A stretch of DNA of 48,761 bases, from contig CDMY01000410.1 of assembly GCA_001179505.1 (NCBI GenBank), positions 1-48,761 on the forward strand, in the 5' to 3' direction. This document shows, in pieces, positions 30,801 through 41,229 of the stretch. A model generated the notes under the pieces. The model did no database searches, was not told the origin of the DNA, and saw nothing but the letters and a program-made list of their open reading frames with translations. Made by a program: the position numbers and the translations under genes. The stretch is from Vitrella brassicaformis (Eukaryota > Sar > Vitrellaceae). How positions within the stretch are numbered: the first letter of the stretch is position 1; each line of letters begins with the position of its first letter.

Positions 30801-31612
30801 CAAGTGACCCAGCAGGTCCCTGTTGCTGGTATGGACTTGGTTGAGACAGAAATGTGCGTGCACAAATGTATGTGACCTCATTGGTTTGTTGTGTCTCTAT
30901 CCTTTTTCCAGGTGTCCCTCCAGGTGTGAGCAAGAGCGTGCCTCCAGCCACCCAGCAAGAGCCCTCCCTTTCCTCCCCACCAGGAGGCATCACAGCGGCA
31001 GGGCCAGTACCCGGTGTCGGCGCCCCCGGCAACCTCCCTCCCGCCCTCCAAGCCACCACACAGATCCCCCTCCCCACAGCCACCGCTATCGGCCCCTTCC
31101 CACCGGGCCAGCCAGCGGCACTCCCGCTCTCAGGACGTCCAGGTGCTGTGGTCGGCAAGTACCGTGCCGCGTCGCCTTTCCCAGCCGCCACAGGTCTCAC
31201 CTACGAGCAGTGGGTGAAGCAGCTGGCCGGCCGATACCCCGTGTACGAGTTCCGTTCGGCAACTCCTGGGCCACAGATGATGCGCTCCTCTCGTCCGACA
31301 GCCTCCATGTCCTTCGATCACCTGCCGGGGGTGCGTGCGGTGTCGGCCCGACCGATGCGCAGAAGGGGCAGCTCGTCATGCCTCGTCAAGAACAGCCCCT
31401 GCAGCTGCAAGTCCAAGGTGGCCAAGGGCAGCCGAGAGGCGACGAGAGCCGCTATCCCCCAGCAGATTGCCATGGCGGCCCGGAAGGACCTGACGGACAG
31501 TGCGGTGAGTGAGTGGATGAGTGACAATGGCATGACGGGCCCGGTGCCGAGGGAGGCGTTGGGTAAGGGGCTGGTGGTCAACAGGAAGAGCTGCTGCCGA
31601 CAGAAAAAGTGA
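27842..31612 (+). CDS. Coiled-coil / proline-rich protein with repeated exons
   Basis: Not a recognised family. Exon 1 is tiny (ATG 27842, M-S-T-R), followed by a basic Lys/Ala/Pro region (PKAKPKGTPKASVKLTGG). A long charged helix then spans about 28250-29230 (RRKREMEDQRVQ; ERLRRLQEEKERRAAEVDAQ; RMRLIEEHRRRMRELGD), almost certainly coiled coil. The second half is low complexity: Met/Gln/Pro-rich (MMMMPPPDPMMLMQQQ) and then four successive exons that all start in phase 1 after Gly and carry Gly/Val/Pro-rich text. The C-terminal exon contains LTYEQWVKQLAGRYPVYEFR and a cysteine patch (CLVKNSPCSCKSK; CCRQKK). The stop is at 31610-31612. A structural or scaffold role is inference. Confidence 0.65.
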
Positions 31613-32047
31613 AAGGGGAAGCATGGACTGACTGACTGGCGAATGTGTTAATGTAATGGGTGCAGGGAGGGAGGGAGGGCGAGGCGAGGCAGCTGAGCTG
31701 CTGATTATTCGTGTCACTGATTGATTGCATTACGCAGGGAGGGAGAAAGATTGCCCAACCGGCGTGCGTCGTCCATTGGTCCATCGATCCATCTACCTAT
31801 CTATTTTGCCGACTGAGAAATGAAGTGGGCCGGGTCAGTCAGCTGTGGGGTGAAACTGAGTAGGGATTCGCCTCCTTCAACTCAATGCATGTTCGTGTTT
31901 CTCATCCCTCCCTCCCTCAACCCATCACTCCCTCCCGAATGCTCAAATGCGGCCGGCTATTGCAAAACCCATTTATCTTATCCGATCAGACAAAAACCGC
32001 TTCGACAGGGAAGGAAGATAACCGTCACCCAAGCCCCACACAACCAC
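31613..32047. other. Convergent intergenic spacer
   Basis: AGGG runs and mixed sequence between two gene 3' ends; nothing coding recognised. Confidence 0.5.
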
Positions 32048-33274
32048 TCACTGTCGGCTGTACAGATGGTAAGGCACTGGGTGGCAGTCATGTGTGCCCT
32101 CGTTGGCCTCCCGCATAATTGTGTCACGGACACGCTTCGCCAGTGGGCCCGGTTGGCCCGTGCCGATAGGCCGTCCGTCCAGCTCGACGATCGACTCCAC
32201 GTGCCAGTCGCCCGACAGCATCAGCAACTCCTCCGCCTGCACTCTCACAACATACCATACACAGAGAGAGATACAGATGTTTGTCGATGTCGCTTCTGTG
32301 TCTGTGTGTGTGTGTGTGACCTGGTATACGGTGTCCAGGGGCACCTCCTGTTGCCGGACGTCCTTGAGCTCGCCACTGGCACACATGTCGCGGCAAATGT
32401 CCATGCACCGCCGCACCGTCGTGCCCGCCAGGATGCAGTCGAATGGCGGCGTAAGGAACTCCTTGTCCTTGGTCAGCACCCCCACGCAGCACACGGCCGC
32501 CTCGGCCAGCTTGCCGTCGTAGGTGAGGATGCCATACCGCCCTCCCTTCTCGGTGCTCTCCATCGACATGAGCGCATTAAGAAGGTAGTTGTTGCTCTTC
32601 ATCGTCGCCAGCAGCTTTGGCTTCATCGGCACACTCACAGTGAACTCCCGGATGCCCTCACCCTGACGCAAGTCGAGAGTCTCCTCGCCAGCCGAGTGGG
32701 CGGGGTGCGATCCCCACACCACCACATAGAGGGAGGCCGACTGGCACTCTGCCGGGTGCAGGGCGAAGCCGCCCACCCCCGCGCCCATCCAGTATCTCAG
32801 GTTGGCGGTTTTCTTGCCGCTGGCGGCCGCCGTCTGCTGGATGATGGAGCGAAGGTCGTCCTTGGTCCACTTGTGGGCAATGCGGGCGGTGGCTGCCGAC
32901 TTGAGGAACCGGTCCAGATGGATGTCCACTCTGTAGAGGTTGCCATTGAAGAGCGAGCACGTGTCGAACACTGCGTGGCCGCGGTGCACCACTGCACGAG
33001 CAGAGAACGATGTGTGAAAAGGCCGGGCTGTGTGTGTGTGTGTGTGGTCATGGCTTGGCTTACAGTGGTCATCAATGGGAACGCTCATGAGGTTTGTGTC
33101 TGTCACGATGCCACCGATCACACTCGAGTACATGGCATAGATCTTGGCAGATCCTCGCCTGTCCCTCATCGCCTTCAGGTAGGACGACTCATCGAAGATG
33201 GGCACAGGGACTGCAGGCATCTTTCCCGATGCTTTCCTGCCGCTGCTTTCAAGCCCATTCGCCACACCATTCAT
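32048..33274 (-). CDS. Class-IV aminotransferase, D-amino-acid type
   Basis: Three exons, 33064-33274, 32321-32991 and 32048-32236, give 356 residues. It is a PLP fold-type IV enzyme. The segment SVPIDDHLVHRGHAVFDT matches the substrate-side loop of plant D-amino-acid aminotransferase/ADC lyase proteins. The segment TMKSNNYLLNALMSMESTEK contains the expected PLP lysine (K202). PPFDCILAGTTVRRCMDIC is the conserved cofactor-phosphate region. The usual E-x-x-x-N element reads AEAAVCCVGV, so the Asn is replaced. Substrates could be D-amino acids, branched-chain amino acids or aminodeoxychorismate; the sequence does not decide. No clear targeting peptide is seen. It is head to head with the DUF2358-CreA gene at only 101 bases. 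Confidence 0.82.
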   Translation of the reverse strand: MNGVANGLESSGRKASGKMPAVPVPIFDESSYLKAMRDRRGSAKIYAMYSSVIGGIVTDTNLMSVPIDDHCKPSHDHTHTHTARPFHTSFSARAVVHRGHAVFDTCSLFNGNLYRVDIHLDRFLKSAATARIAHKWTKDDLRSIIQQTAAASGKKTANLRYWMGAGVGGFALHPAECQSASLYVVVWGSHPAHSAGEETLDLRQGEGIREFTVSVPMKPKLLATMKSNNYLLNALMSMESTEKGGRYGILTYDGKLAEAAVCCVGVLTKDKEFLTPPFDCILAGTTVRRCMDICRDMCASGELKDVRQQEVPLDTVYQVTHTHTDTEATSTNICISLCVWYVVRVQAEELLMLSGDWHVESIVELDGRPIGTGQPGPLAKRVRDTIMREANEGTHDCHPVPYHLYSRQ

Positions 33275-33375
33275 TTTTTCTCATTCGGTCTGAGGGTTTC
33301 TGGGGTGCGGGGTTTGGCTTAGCTCGCAGACGCAAGGTGCAGACCGCTGCTGCAGATCTTTTGCAACCTGGCTTG
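33275..33375. promoter_or_regulatory. Divergent intergenic region, aminotransferase/DUF2358-CreA
   Basis: 101 bases between opposing start codons, the shortest divergent spacer in the window; presumed shared promoter. Confidence 0.45.
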
Positions 33376-34376
33376 ATGTTGTTCGGAATGGCATTCATTT
33401 CAATCTCGTACGTGCATGTGTTGCTGCTGATCTCGCCGGTGACCAATGCCTTTCGGCCTTCCATCCGCCCAGGCAGCACTCACGCGGCCTCCAGACGTCG
33501 GCAGAGGCTGCTGTCGATGAGAGAGCAAGACGGCAGCAAAGCAGGGACGTACGGCAACACACCCACTGTGCTGAAAGGCGTGGTATCAGCCCTCACCGGT
33601 GGACTGAATTCGTTTGCCGTGAGCCGAGCACACTGCAGACGTGCAAGTTGTGGGTGTGCTGCAGTGGCTGGCTGCTGGGCGGTTTGCTGTGTGTGCAGGA
33701 CGCCACTTCGTCGGGGGCAGACAAGCCGGGCCGTTCTGCCGCTGCTGTGAGTGGTGGTGAGGGCCGATCTGGCGTGTCATCGACGGCAGATCTGGTGGAG
33801 GCCATCCGAGAAGACTACACACAGCGGGCCTACTTCCTCACAGGCACGTCACGCACACCTGAAGACCACATATTCGTATGTGCAGACGGGAGAGGCCTGC
33901 CTGTCGTCTGTGGATGTGCTTGTCTGACTGCAGGTGACATCAACGATTCGCTTTATGCGGATGAGTGCGTGTTCACCGACCCAACGATCTCCTTTAAAGG
34001 CTTGCAGACATGGTCAGTCAGGCGACACAAGTACACACACGTGTGGACATAAAGATACCTAGCTGTGCATCGTTTGTGTTGTGGTTGGGTCAGGAAGCGC
34101 AACATCGCCTCTTTGAAGCTCTTGACGACAGACAGAAGGCTCGACCTTCAGGTAGGGGAAGAAGGGAGGGAGAGGAGCACTGCACTGCACACACGCTGAT
34201 CGACTGGCTGCTGCATGTGTGTGTGCTCATCACACTCATTGCAGGACATCCGTGTGTCGCCTGAGGGCTCCTCCATCCAAACCAAGTGGACTCTCTCCGT
34301 CACACTGGTCGGTCACCATCCCATCACTCACACAAACACACTCCCCGTCCCTCTGTACGCGCGCCGCCCCCATTTC

Positions 34377-34415
<39 letters not shown>

Positions 34416-36037
34416 TGCGTGCGTCTGTGTGCAGAAGCTCCCATGGCGGCCCCTTGTGTCGATTAGCGGCGGCACCACCCACTACTTCGCGTCAGACCCC
34501 GCCGACAGCGGCCGTCTGGTGGTGACTGAGCACGTTGAGGAGTGGGACGTGTCGGGGTGGGAGGCCTTTCTGCAGCTCTTCGGCACCAAGGGAAGGGGGA
34601 GCGACCAAAGAGATGAAGAGAACAACAGGGGCATCATGATGGCCTTCAAGAACTTGCTCAAAGGTAGGTGACTACTGAGGGAGGGAGGGGGGGAGGGGAG
34701 CCGACACGTTCCATATGTGCGTGTGTATATGTGTGTGTATGTGTGTGTGTAGGTTTCTCCCTTCCCCCCCGTGGCTTAGTGATGCTCTCCCTGTTCACCC
34801 TGTTCACGACGGTGCCCTTCGCCGACTCGCCCCAAGTCGCACAGATCGGCACCGCACAAGCAGCTGAGGTGATGCACACGGACGGACACCTGTTCGTTCG
34901 CCCGTCTGATGTGTATATTGTATTATGTATGTTGAGTGTATTGTGGTGTGCAGAAGCGGCTGGTGGGCGAGATCGCCGGCAGTGGACTGATCTTCAAGGA
35001 CACCCTCAACGTGGAGGCGTGGAGCGACCCAAAGGTCGAGGGCGTCACGATTTACATTGCCGACTTTGCAAGGCCCATCACAGAGAGGTCTGGATGCCCT
35101 CATGCCCATCCAAATGACAAATCTGCTAGTGTGTGTGTGTGTGTGTGAGTGTGTGTGTGCAGGTTTCAGAAGGACTTCTTCTCTGACCCGACATCGGTAT
35201 CTCTGACATGTGCACAATCAGGGCCCGTCAAGTGAGGATGGAAAGAAAAGGGCGACGCTCATGGAAGCACATCGGCACACTCTGTCTGTCTTGTGTGTCT
35301 GACCCATCGGCCGGCCATCCCACCCTCTGTCTGTCCGTCAGGATATCGCCGTCAGCCAGTCGATCAAAGGTGGGCAGCGGACCTCATGAATATGTAATTT
35401 GTATTGCTACATTAATCCATGTGTGTCTTTGGTCTTCTTTGGTCCTTCGTCACGTCAGGACGGCGAAGAAGTCATCTCTGAGGCCAGAAGGTCCAATGGC
35501 AGAAACCCCAATAGAGATCACATCACACACCGGGGTATGTGACTGTGTGTGTGTGTATTCAGTTTGCTATTCAAGAGCATTAAGGTGAGGCGGCTGATCG
35601 ACGAGAAGTCCAACAACATTATATACGTCGCATACAGGTGAGGTGCCCCCTTGTCAAACCCTACACACCACACCACACGGACGGGTACATGCATCTCTCG
35701 CTCTGTGTGTGTCTCTGTTGTGCTCAGCACCCGATTCGGTGACGATGACTCTAACAAGAGTCGGTTCAAGTCGTCAATATGTGCCCTCTCCGTTAACGCA
35801 CAACAGCCGGTGCGATACGCACGCACACACATGGATTGATGGATGGATGAATGCGGGCGACACCCAGCCCTGACTCAGGAGGGTCCTGTATCCATGCAAT
35901 CCATGTGCGACGGTCTGTCTGTGTGCGTGTGTGTGGTGGCTGCGCTGCATGCCGTGCAGGTGGCCCCATCCCCGCAGTCAGTGGCATCATCCGCCCCAGC
36001 TGACCCCAAGAGCGGCCAGCCCAAGGGGGACTCATGA
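33376..36037 (+). CDS. Plastid-targeted DUF2358-CreA fusion protein
   Basis: Fourteen exons with consistent phase give 476 residues: 33376-33618, 33699-33843, 33934-34012, 34094-34151, 34245-34307, 34435-34663, 34753-34868, 34954-35087, 35163-35231, 35342-35369, 35459-35490, 35563-35637, 35728-35809 and 35960-36037. The N-terminus has a hydrophobic signal (residues 5-24), then SPVTNAFRP with predicted cleavage at A25|F26 and a Ser/Arg-rich stretch, as in transit to complex red plastids. Residues about 95-270 match plant chloroplast DUF2358 (YADECVFTDPTISFKGL, LPWRPLVSISGGT, VTEHVEEWDVSGWEA). Exon 7 supplies a second hydrophobic segment ending GTAQAAE. The C-terminal domain is CreA-like (LIFKDTLNVEAWSDPKVEGV, LLFKSIKVRRLID, NNIIYVAYSTRFGDD). 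Both domains have unknown biochemical roles. The intron at 33844-33933 begins with GC. Confidence 0.8.
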
Positions 36038-36244
36038 ATGAGAGCACTCACTTGTCGGCCAGTGCAGCGGGCGGCGAGGCGTGTACGTGGCGGTGTACAT
36101 ATATAAGATACGCAGCGGAGGGAGGAGAGGATTGGTTGACAGAGTAATCTGAGCGGCCTGCCGAATGAAGCAAGAGGTTTGGAGGGAGGGTGTAGAATAG
36201 CAGCGGCAACTTGGATGAATGCATGGATGGATGGGGAGGGTCTG
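34842..36244 (+). repeat. Direct repeat, copy A (source of CreA duplication)
   Basis: From the end of exon 7 (CAGATCGGC) through all CreA exons, their introns and about 200 bases of 3' flank, this segment recurs at 37192-38535 with matching intron sequence, so the duplication occurred at DNA level. Confidence 0.9.
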
Positions 36245-36363
36245 TGAGAACGGACTTTATCGACCGACTACGTGTGTGTGAGGGTGCGCGTGTGCAGGCG
36301 ATGATGGCACACACCCACCCTCACACACACGCGCGCACACACACAGGCCTTCCCCCCCCCCCC
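36038..36363. other. 3' flank up to the gap
   Basis: Mostly the duplicated 3' flank, then CA repeats and a C run leading into the Ns. No gene seen. Confidence 0.5.
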
Positions 36364-36663
36364 NNNNNNNNNNNNNNNNNNNNNNNNNNNNNNNNNNNNN
36401 NNNNNNNNNNNNNNNNNNNNNNNNNNNNNNNNNNNNNNNNNNNNNNNNNNNNNNNNNNNNNNNNNNNNNNNNNNNNNNNNNNNNNNNNNNNNNNNNNNNN
36501 NNNNNNNNNNNNNNNNNNNNNNNNNNNNNNNNNNNNNNNNNNNNNNNNNNNNNNNNNNNNNNNNNNNNNNNNNNNNNNNNNNNNNNNNNNNNNNNNNNNN
36601 NNNNNNNNNNNNNNNNNNNNNNNNNNNNNNNNNNNNNNNNNNNNNNNNNNNNNNNNNNNNNNN
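36364..36663. other. Assembly gap (300 Ns)
   Basis: Exactly 300 unknown bases bounded on both sides by poly-C, between the two halves of a tandem duplication. The round length suggests a placeholder. Confidence 0.95.
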
Positions 36664-37074
36664 CTTCCCCCCCCCCCCTCCCCTCCTTCTCTGCGCGTGG
36701 ACCCCTGTTGACTTGAGCCTGTGTGTAAGTGTGTCTGTCTGTCTGCCAGGCACTGCTGCACAGGCGCATTCACCAATTTCGCAAACCCTACGCATATTTA
36801 GGGTTTAGCTGGGCACGTCAGCCGCAGCCCGGCCCCCCTGCAATGGGAGAAAGCCTCCGCCGTAGCGATCGGCAAAATGCGAGCTTAGACTTGTGCAAGG
36901 AGAGTTCCCTTTCCGAAGGCCAATCGGCGCATAGCAAAGTCCTCAGCGATTCACCCGAGGCATGGCAATTGTCGAGGGAAATCCTTTCACACCCGAATGA
37001 GCCTCCGGGTCTTGGCGCAACGCAACACGGCCATCTCGACCTGCACACACAGACAGGCACAGACACAGAGAGAG
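36664..37074. other. Unique sequence upstream of the CreA duplicate
   Basis: No repeat-rich intron texture and no convincing gene. It contains an inverted pair of telomere-like motifs (AAACCCTA at 36783-36790 and TAGGGTTT at 36799-36806) and ends with CA repeats before the ATG at 37075. It may be a promoter. Confidence 0.4.
36783..36806. repeat. Palindromic telo-box pair
   Basis: AAACCCTA and its reverse complement TAGGGTTT separated by eight bases. The motif equals one TTTAGGG telomere unit; in plants such boxes act in promoters. Confidence 0.5.
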
Positions 37075-38321
37075 ATGTCAGCTTATTTGATCTTCTGGCT
37101 GCTCCTGGCTGGCTGCGCCTGTGGCCTTCCTGTGAGCCTCTCTGTTGCTGATCTGTGCGTTTGGTGCCGTCGGCGTCGTAACACGCACAAGCAGATCGGC
37201 ACCGCACAAGCAGCTGAGGTGAGGCAATCAATGCACACGGACGGACACCTGTTCGTTCGCCCGTCTGATGTGTGTTATTGTGTGTGTTGCGTGTATTGTG
37301 GTGTGCAGAAGCGGCTGGTGGGCGAGATCGCCGGCAGTGGACTGATCTTCAAGGACACCCTGAACGTGGAGGCGTGGAGCGATCCAAAGGTCGAGGGCGT
37401 CACGATTTACATTGCCGACTTTGCAAGGCCCATCACAGAGAGGTCTGGATGCCGAGCTCATGCCACTACAAGTGACAAAACGGTCCGTGTGTGTGTGTGA
37501 GTGTGTGTGTGCAGGATTCAGAAGGACTTCTTCTCTGACCCGACATCGGTGTCTCTGACATGTGCACAATCAGGCCCCGTCAAGTGAGGATGGAAAGAAA
37601 GGGGCGACGTTCATGGAAGCACATCGGCACACTCTGTCTGTCTTGTGTTACCCATCGGCCGGCCATCGAATCGCTTTCTGAATGTCTGTCAGGATATCGC
37701 CGTAAGCCAGTCGGTCAAAGGTCGGCAGCGGACCTCATGAATCTGTTTGTAGAGCTACATTAATCCATGTCACGTGTCTTTGGTGTTCTTTGGTCCTTCG
37801 TCACGTCAGGAGGGTGAGGAAGTCATCTCTGAGCCGAGAAGGTCCAAAGGCAGAAACACAGAGATCACACAGCTGGGTGAAGGGGTGTGTGTGTGTGTGT
37901 GTTCAGTTTGTGCTATTCAAGAGCATCAAGGTGAGGCGGCTGATCGACGAGAAGTCCAACAACATTATATACGTCGCATACAGGTGAGGTGCCCCCTCGT
38001 CAAACCCTACACACCACACCACACGGACGAGTACATGCATCTCCCGCTCTGTGTGTGTGTCTCTTTTGTGCTCAGCACCCGATTCGGTGACGATGACTCT
38101 AACAAGAGTCGGTTCAAGTCGTCAATATGTGCCCTCTCCGTCAACGCACAGCAGCCGGTACGCTCACACACATGGATGGATGGATGGAGGCGGGCGACAC
38201 CCAATCCATGGATGTGCGACGGTCTGTGCGCGTGTGTGTGCAGGTGGCCCCATCCCCGCAGTCAGTGGCATTATCCGCCCCAGCTGACCCCAAGAGCGGC
38301 CAGCCCAAGGGGGACTCATGA
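37075..38321 (+). pseudogene. Chimeric CreA duplicate with new N-terminus, broken
   Basis: The first exon (37075-37218) encodes 48 residues: a new hydrophobic leader (MSAYLIFWLLLAGCACGLP) that looks like a signal peptide, then 27 bases (KQIGTAQAAE) copied from the end of exon 7 of the fusion gene. Exons 37309-37442 and 37515-37583 repeat the CreA domain nearly unchanged. In the next exon (from 37693) the expected frame meets TAA at 37703-37705, where copy A has TCA. A two-base TG excess near 37909-37912 shifts the frame before LFKSIKVRRL. The remaining exons persist to TGA at 38319-38321. It looks like a recently dead gene that had joined CreA to a different leader. Alternative splicing that avoids both lesions is conceivable but not supported. 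Confidence 0.7.
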
Positions 38322-38535
38322 ATGAGAGCACTCACTTGTCGGTCAGTGCAGTGGGCGGCGAGGCGTGTACGTGGCGGTGTACATATATAAGATACACATC
38401 GGAGGGAGGAGAGGATTGGTTGACAGAGTAATCTGAGTGGCCTGCCGAATGAAGCAAGTGGTTTGGAGGGAGGGTGTAGAATAGCAGCGTCGTCAACTTG
38501 GATGAATGGATGGATGGATGGATGGAGAGGGTCTG
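37192..38535 (+). repeat. Direct repeat, copy B
   Basis: Second copy of the segment at 34842-36244, including introns and 3' flank. The boundary on the left falls inside an exon at CAGATCGGC. Confidence 0.9.
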
Positions 38536-38892
38536 CACACCACACCACGACCGCAGGACAACACAGCGCACAGACAGCACGGCAAACATGCATGCGATGA
38601 CTATGCGATGACCCCCATAATGTTGTGGGTGAATGAATGACAATTGATGCAACGTGGGCGCTTCGGTCGACTCCCTCCCCCGATTCCCTCGTGCGAGCTT
38701 GGGGTAGGTACTGCAACCCTTTTCCCGGCAGTGATGACGACGAAGCATCCAAGGATCAGTTTGATTCACTCGCTCGCAATCAACGGAGAGATTGAAAGGG
38801 GCAATGTAGCATGGCGATGACACAGGCGTGCAGAGCCCGTTGAAACCAGAAAACAGCACTCCGATTCATAGCTTTCGCTGCTTGGTCGCACG
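38322..38892. other. Spacer with duplicated 3' flank and family promoter
   Basis: The left part repeats the flank seen at 36038-36244. The right part (from about 38780) matches, in inverted orientation, the upstream region of the copy at 46030-48004. A GGAT microsatellite lies near 38506-38525. Confidence 0.55.
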
Positions 38893-40893
38893 ATGGCTGC
38901 CAGTGCCGCAGCCCAGGTGAGAAGAGGGAGCTGCAGGCCAGGCAAATCCCTACATCATTGACGTGAATCTTTTGTGTTGTCTGTGTGGTTTGTCATTCGG
39001 TTTGGTACAGATGAGCGCAGCGATAGGGTGGCAGCTGCTGCCGCAGGTACAAGCCTATCGGCTGAAGCAGGCTCAGGTATCAGCTGACAACACACATACC
39101 GACTCGTCCATTCCATGCAGTGCATCCAAAGCTCATCGGCTGCTTGCTTCTGTGTGTGGGTGTGTGGGTGTGTGGGTGTGTGTGCAGGTCAACAGCTGCA
39201 TCGACCAACTTCTGCAGATGGACACCGCAGCTTCGATGGCACCACTGGTGCGGCAGGCTGCCAAACACACCACACAACAGCACAAAGCCCTCTGTGTGTC
39301 TGTGGAGTCTCCTTTGCTTGGCGTCGCTCTGGTCGTGTTGATTCATTCGTCAGATGGTGGCCAAGGTGAGTCGTCAATTTGCTGCTGTGTCCGAGCTGCT
39401 GGCCGAGTTGGCAGAGACCATCAACTCGACCATCGCACTCACAAGACACAGCCGCACTCATGTGAGCGGGGGAGTGACCACAGGCAGGCACAAACACAAG
39501 ACCCACACTGATGTGGTGTGTTGTGCACCTCTTATGTGCTGTTTGGTGTGTTTGCTGTGTGTCATCAGGCCCAACGGTTGCACATCTCTGACATTCCCGC
39601 CAACCCCATGAGCGTCATCCTGTCACTGTCTGCCCTCACCACCATTGCCCACCTCAAGGCGACAGCCCGCCACTTCAGAAACGCCCTGCGGCCCATCATC
39701 CGAAATATTTGGCTGCCGAAGGCCATCGAGGTGGCGGGGGTGGGCGGTGTGGTGCAGTTCGACAATCAGCTGAGCCACGGCGATGTGATGAAGGCCATGT
39801 GGGTGGTGGAGGAGGGGGGCGAGGGCGGCTGGGGGGAGGTGAGTGACACACTCAGATTCGGTGAGCATTTCGGCTATTGCCAGCTGCCGGTCACTGTGGG
39901 TGCCGGAGACCTGCAGACACACCCCACCAAGACGGTAAACACGACACACAGAAGAGGCAATGGGTGAGCTGCTGGATGTGTGTGTGTGGTCTTCATTCAG
40001 GACTTCTTGGCGCTGCCCCGTTTCTGTGCCCAGTGGATGCTCGTCGGCCGCCGTGTGGCCCTCCGCCGCCCCACCGGCCAGCAAGACGGCACGCTTCAGC
40101 TGTCCCTTCACAACAACGAGATCAGGGTCATCCGCAACGAGCCCAACTTCGCCATCGTCATCAACCCGCCCCTCCCCAAGCCCAACAGCCCCGTCCATCC
40201 CTTCTCGCAGCACCCCTTCACCCACCACGCCAAGCCGCACGACCCGCCAGTCCGCTGCCGCATCCGGTGGCAGACTGGTGTGGGCTGGGTGACGCTTGGC
40301 GTCAACGACGGGGGCGTTGACGCGTCGGCGAGCTCCGTGTGGAAGCGTCTGGTGCTGCGTCACCGGCTGTTGGCTGTGGGCGGCTTTACCCAGTCGCCAC
40401 CGGTGGCGGTGGACCGGTGAGTGGATGGACGGCATACAATGAGAGGGTTAATGGCCATGTGATGTGTGTGTCAGGGGTGGGCGCGGCGGCCAACTCGACC
40501 GCATCATCATTCAATCGCCGCACATGCTCCTCACCGAATGCTCGGACGTGATTGCGTGCGAGTGGGCCGGTGGGACCTGTGTACAGACGCATGTGCTGAC
40601 ATCATCGGACGACCCATTTATCGCGTGGATTTTCTTCGTCATCTTCCCAGGCGACAACCAGAGCGGTACGCACACACACACACTGACAACACATCCTCGT
40701 GCTGTCGTATCGTTTGATCATCCGCTCTCCGCGTCATCATGCAGTGCGCGTCTACATCACTACCACCGAGGCTGCAGCAGCAGGTGTCCGTCATGACGCA
40801 CCCTTCGCCCAGCGATTCCCCCGGACGGCCGCCAAGGTGCGTCGCGTGCTCGGGCCCATCACCGCCATCGTGCTCGACGGCCAGGCGCCATAG
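38780..40893 (+). repeat. Inverted repeat, left arm
   Basis: Covers the promoter and all exons and introns of the intact family gene. The right arm is at about 46030-48125 on the other strand, with two unrelated genes between. Confidence 0.8.
38893..40893 (+). CDS. Local family copy 2, intact, unknown function
   Basis: Eight exons join in frame to 459 residues: 38893-38916, 39011-39076, 39188-39247, 39354-39461, 39569-39934, 40001-40416, 40475-40665 and 40745-40893. I do not recognise the family. The first 90 residues are helical and hydrophobic-heptad rich (MVAKVSRQFAAVSELLAELA), likely coiled coil. A globular part follows: RLHISDIPANPMSVILSLS, GDVMKAMWVVEEGGEGGWGE, FGYCQLPVTVGAGDLQTHP, FSQHPFTHHAKPHDPPVRCR, DPFIAWIFFVIFPGDNQS, ending RVLGPITAIVLDGQAP. 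The conserved GGEGGWGE and HPFTHHAKPHDPP motifs, shared by all three copies, could be used for a search. No signal peptide or membrane helix is evident. It is the only copy in the window without frame breaks. Confidence 0.75.
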
Positions 40894-41229
40894 ATATTGA
40901 CGACGGCCAGGCGCCAATAGCTATTCGGACGCGTGTGCACACAGAAAATTGCAGTTAAGTTGCATGACCGCTGACAGAGTCTATACAAAATGTGTTGAGA
41001 CACACACACAGAGACACTGAATGACCTGCTCATATAAAGGCCGCCGGAAAAAAGCATTCTCACCCACCCACCCGCCCACCGGCCGTAAAACAACAAAACT
41101 ACGCGAGGCACAAATTGCTGCCTCTACCTGTTCAGTCATCTATATGCACGAGCAAAAAACTAGGTACCTCCCCATACCCTATTGCATCCATCCACCTGTC
41201 TGTCTGTCTGTCTGTCTGTCTACATGTCT
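40894..41229. other. Convergent intergenic spacer
   Basis: Mixed sequence with a TGTC run near 41201-41220. No gene recognised. Confidence 0.5.

Noticed and set aside
35231-35369. Reading exon 10 of the fusion gene as DIAVSQSIK
   Set aside because: Canonical donors and acceptors give KISPSASRSK with correct phase on both sides and good spacing to the CreA motif GEEV.
36211-36795. Open frames spanning the N block
   Set aside because: They exist only because unknown codons are read as X.
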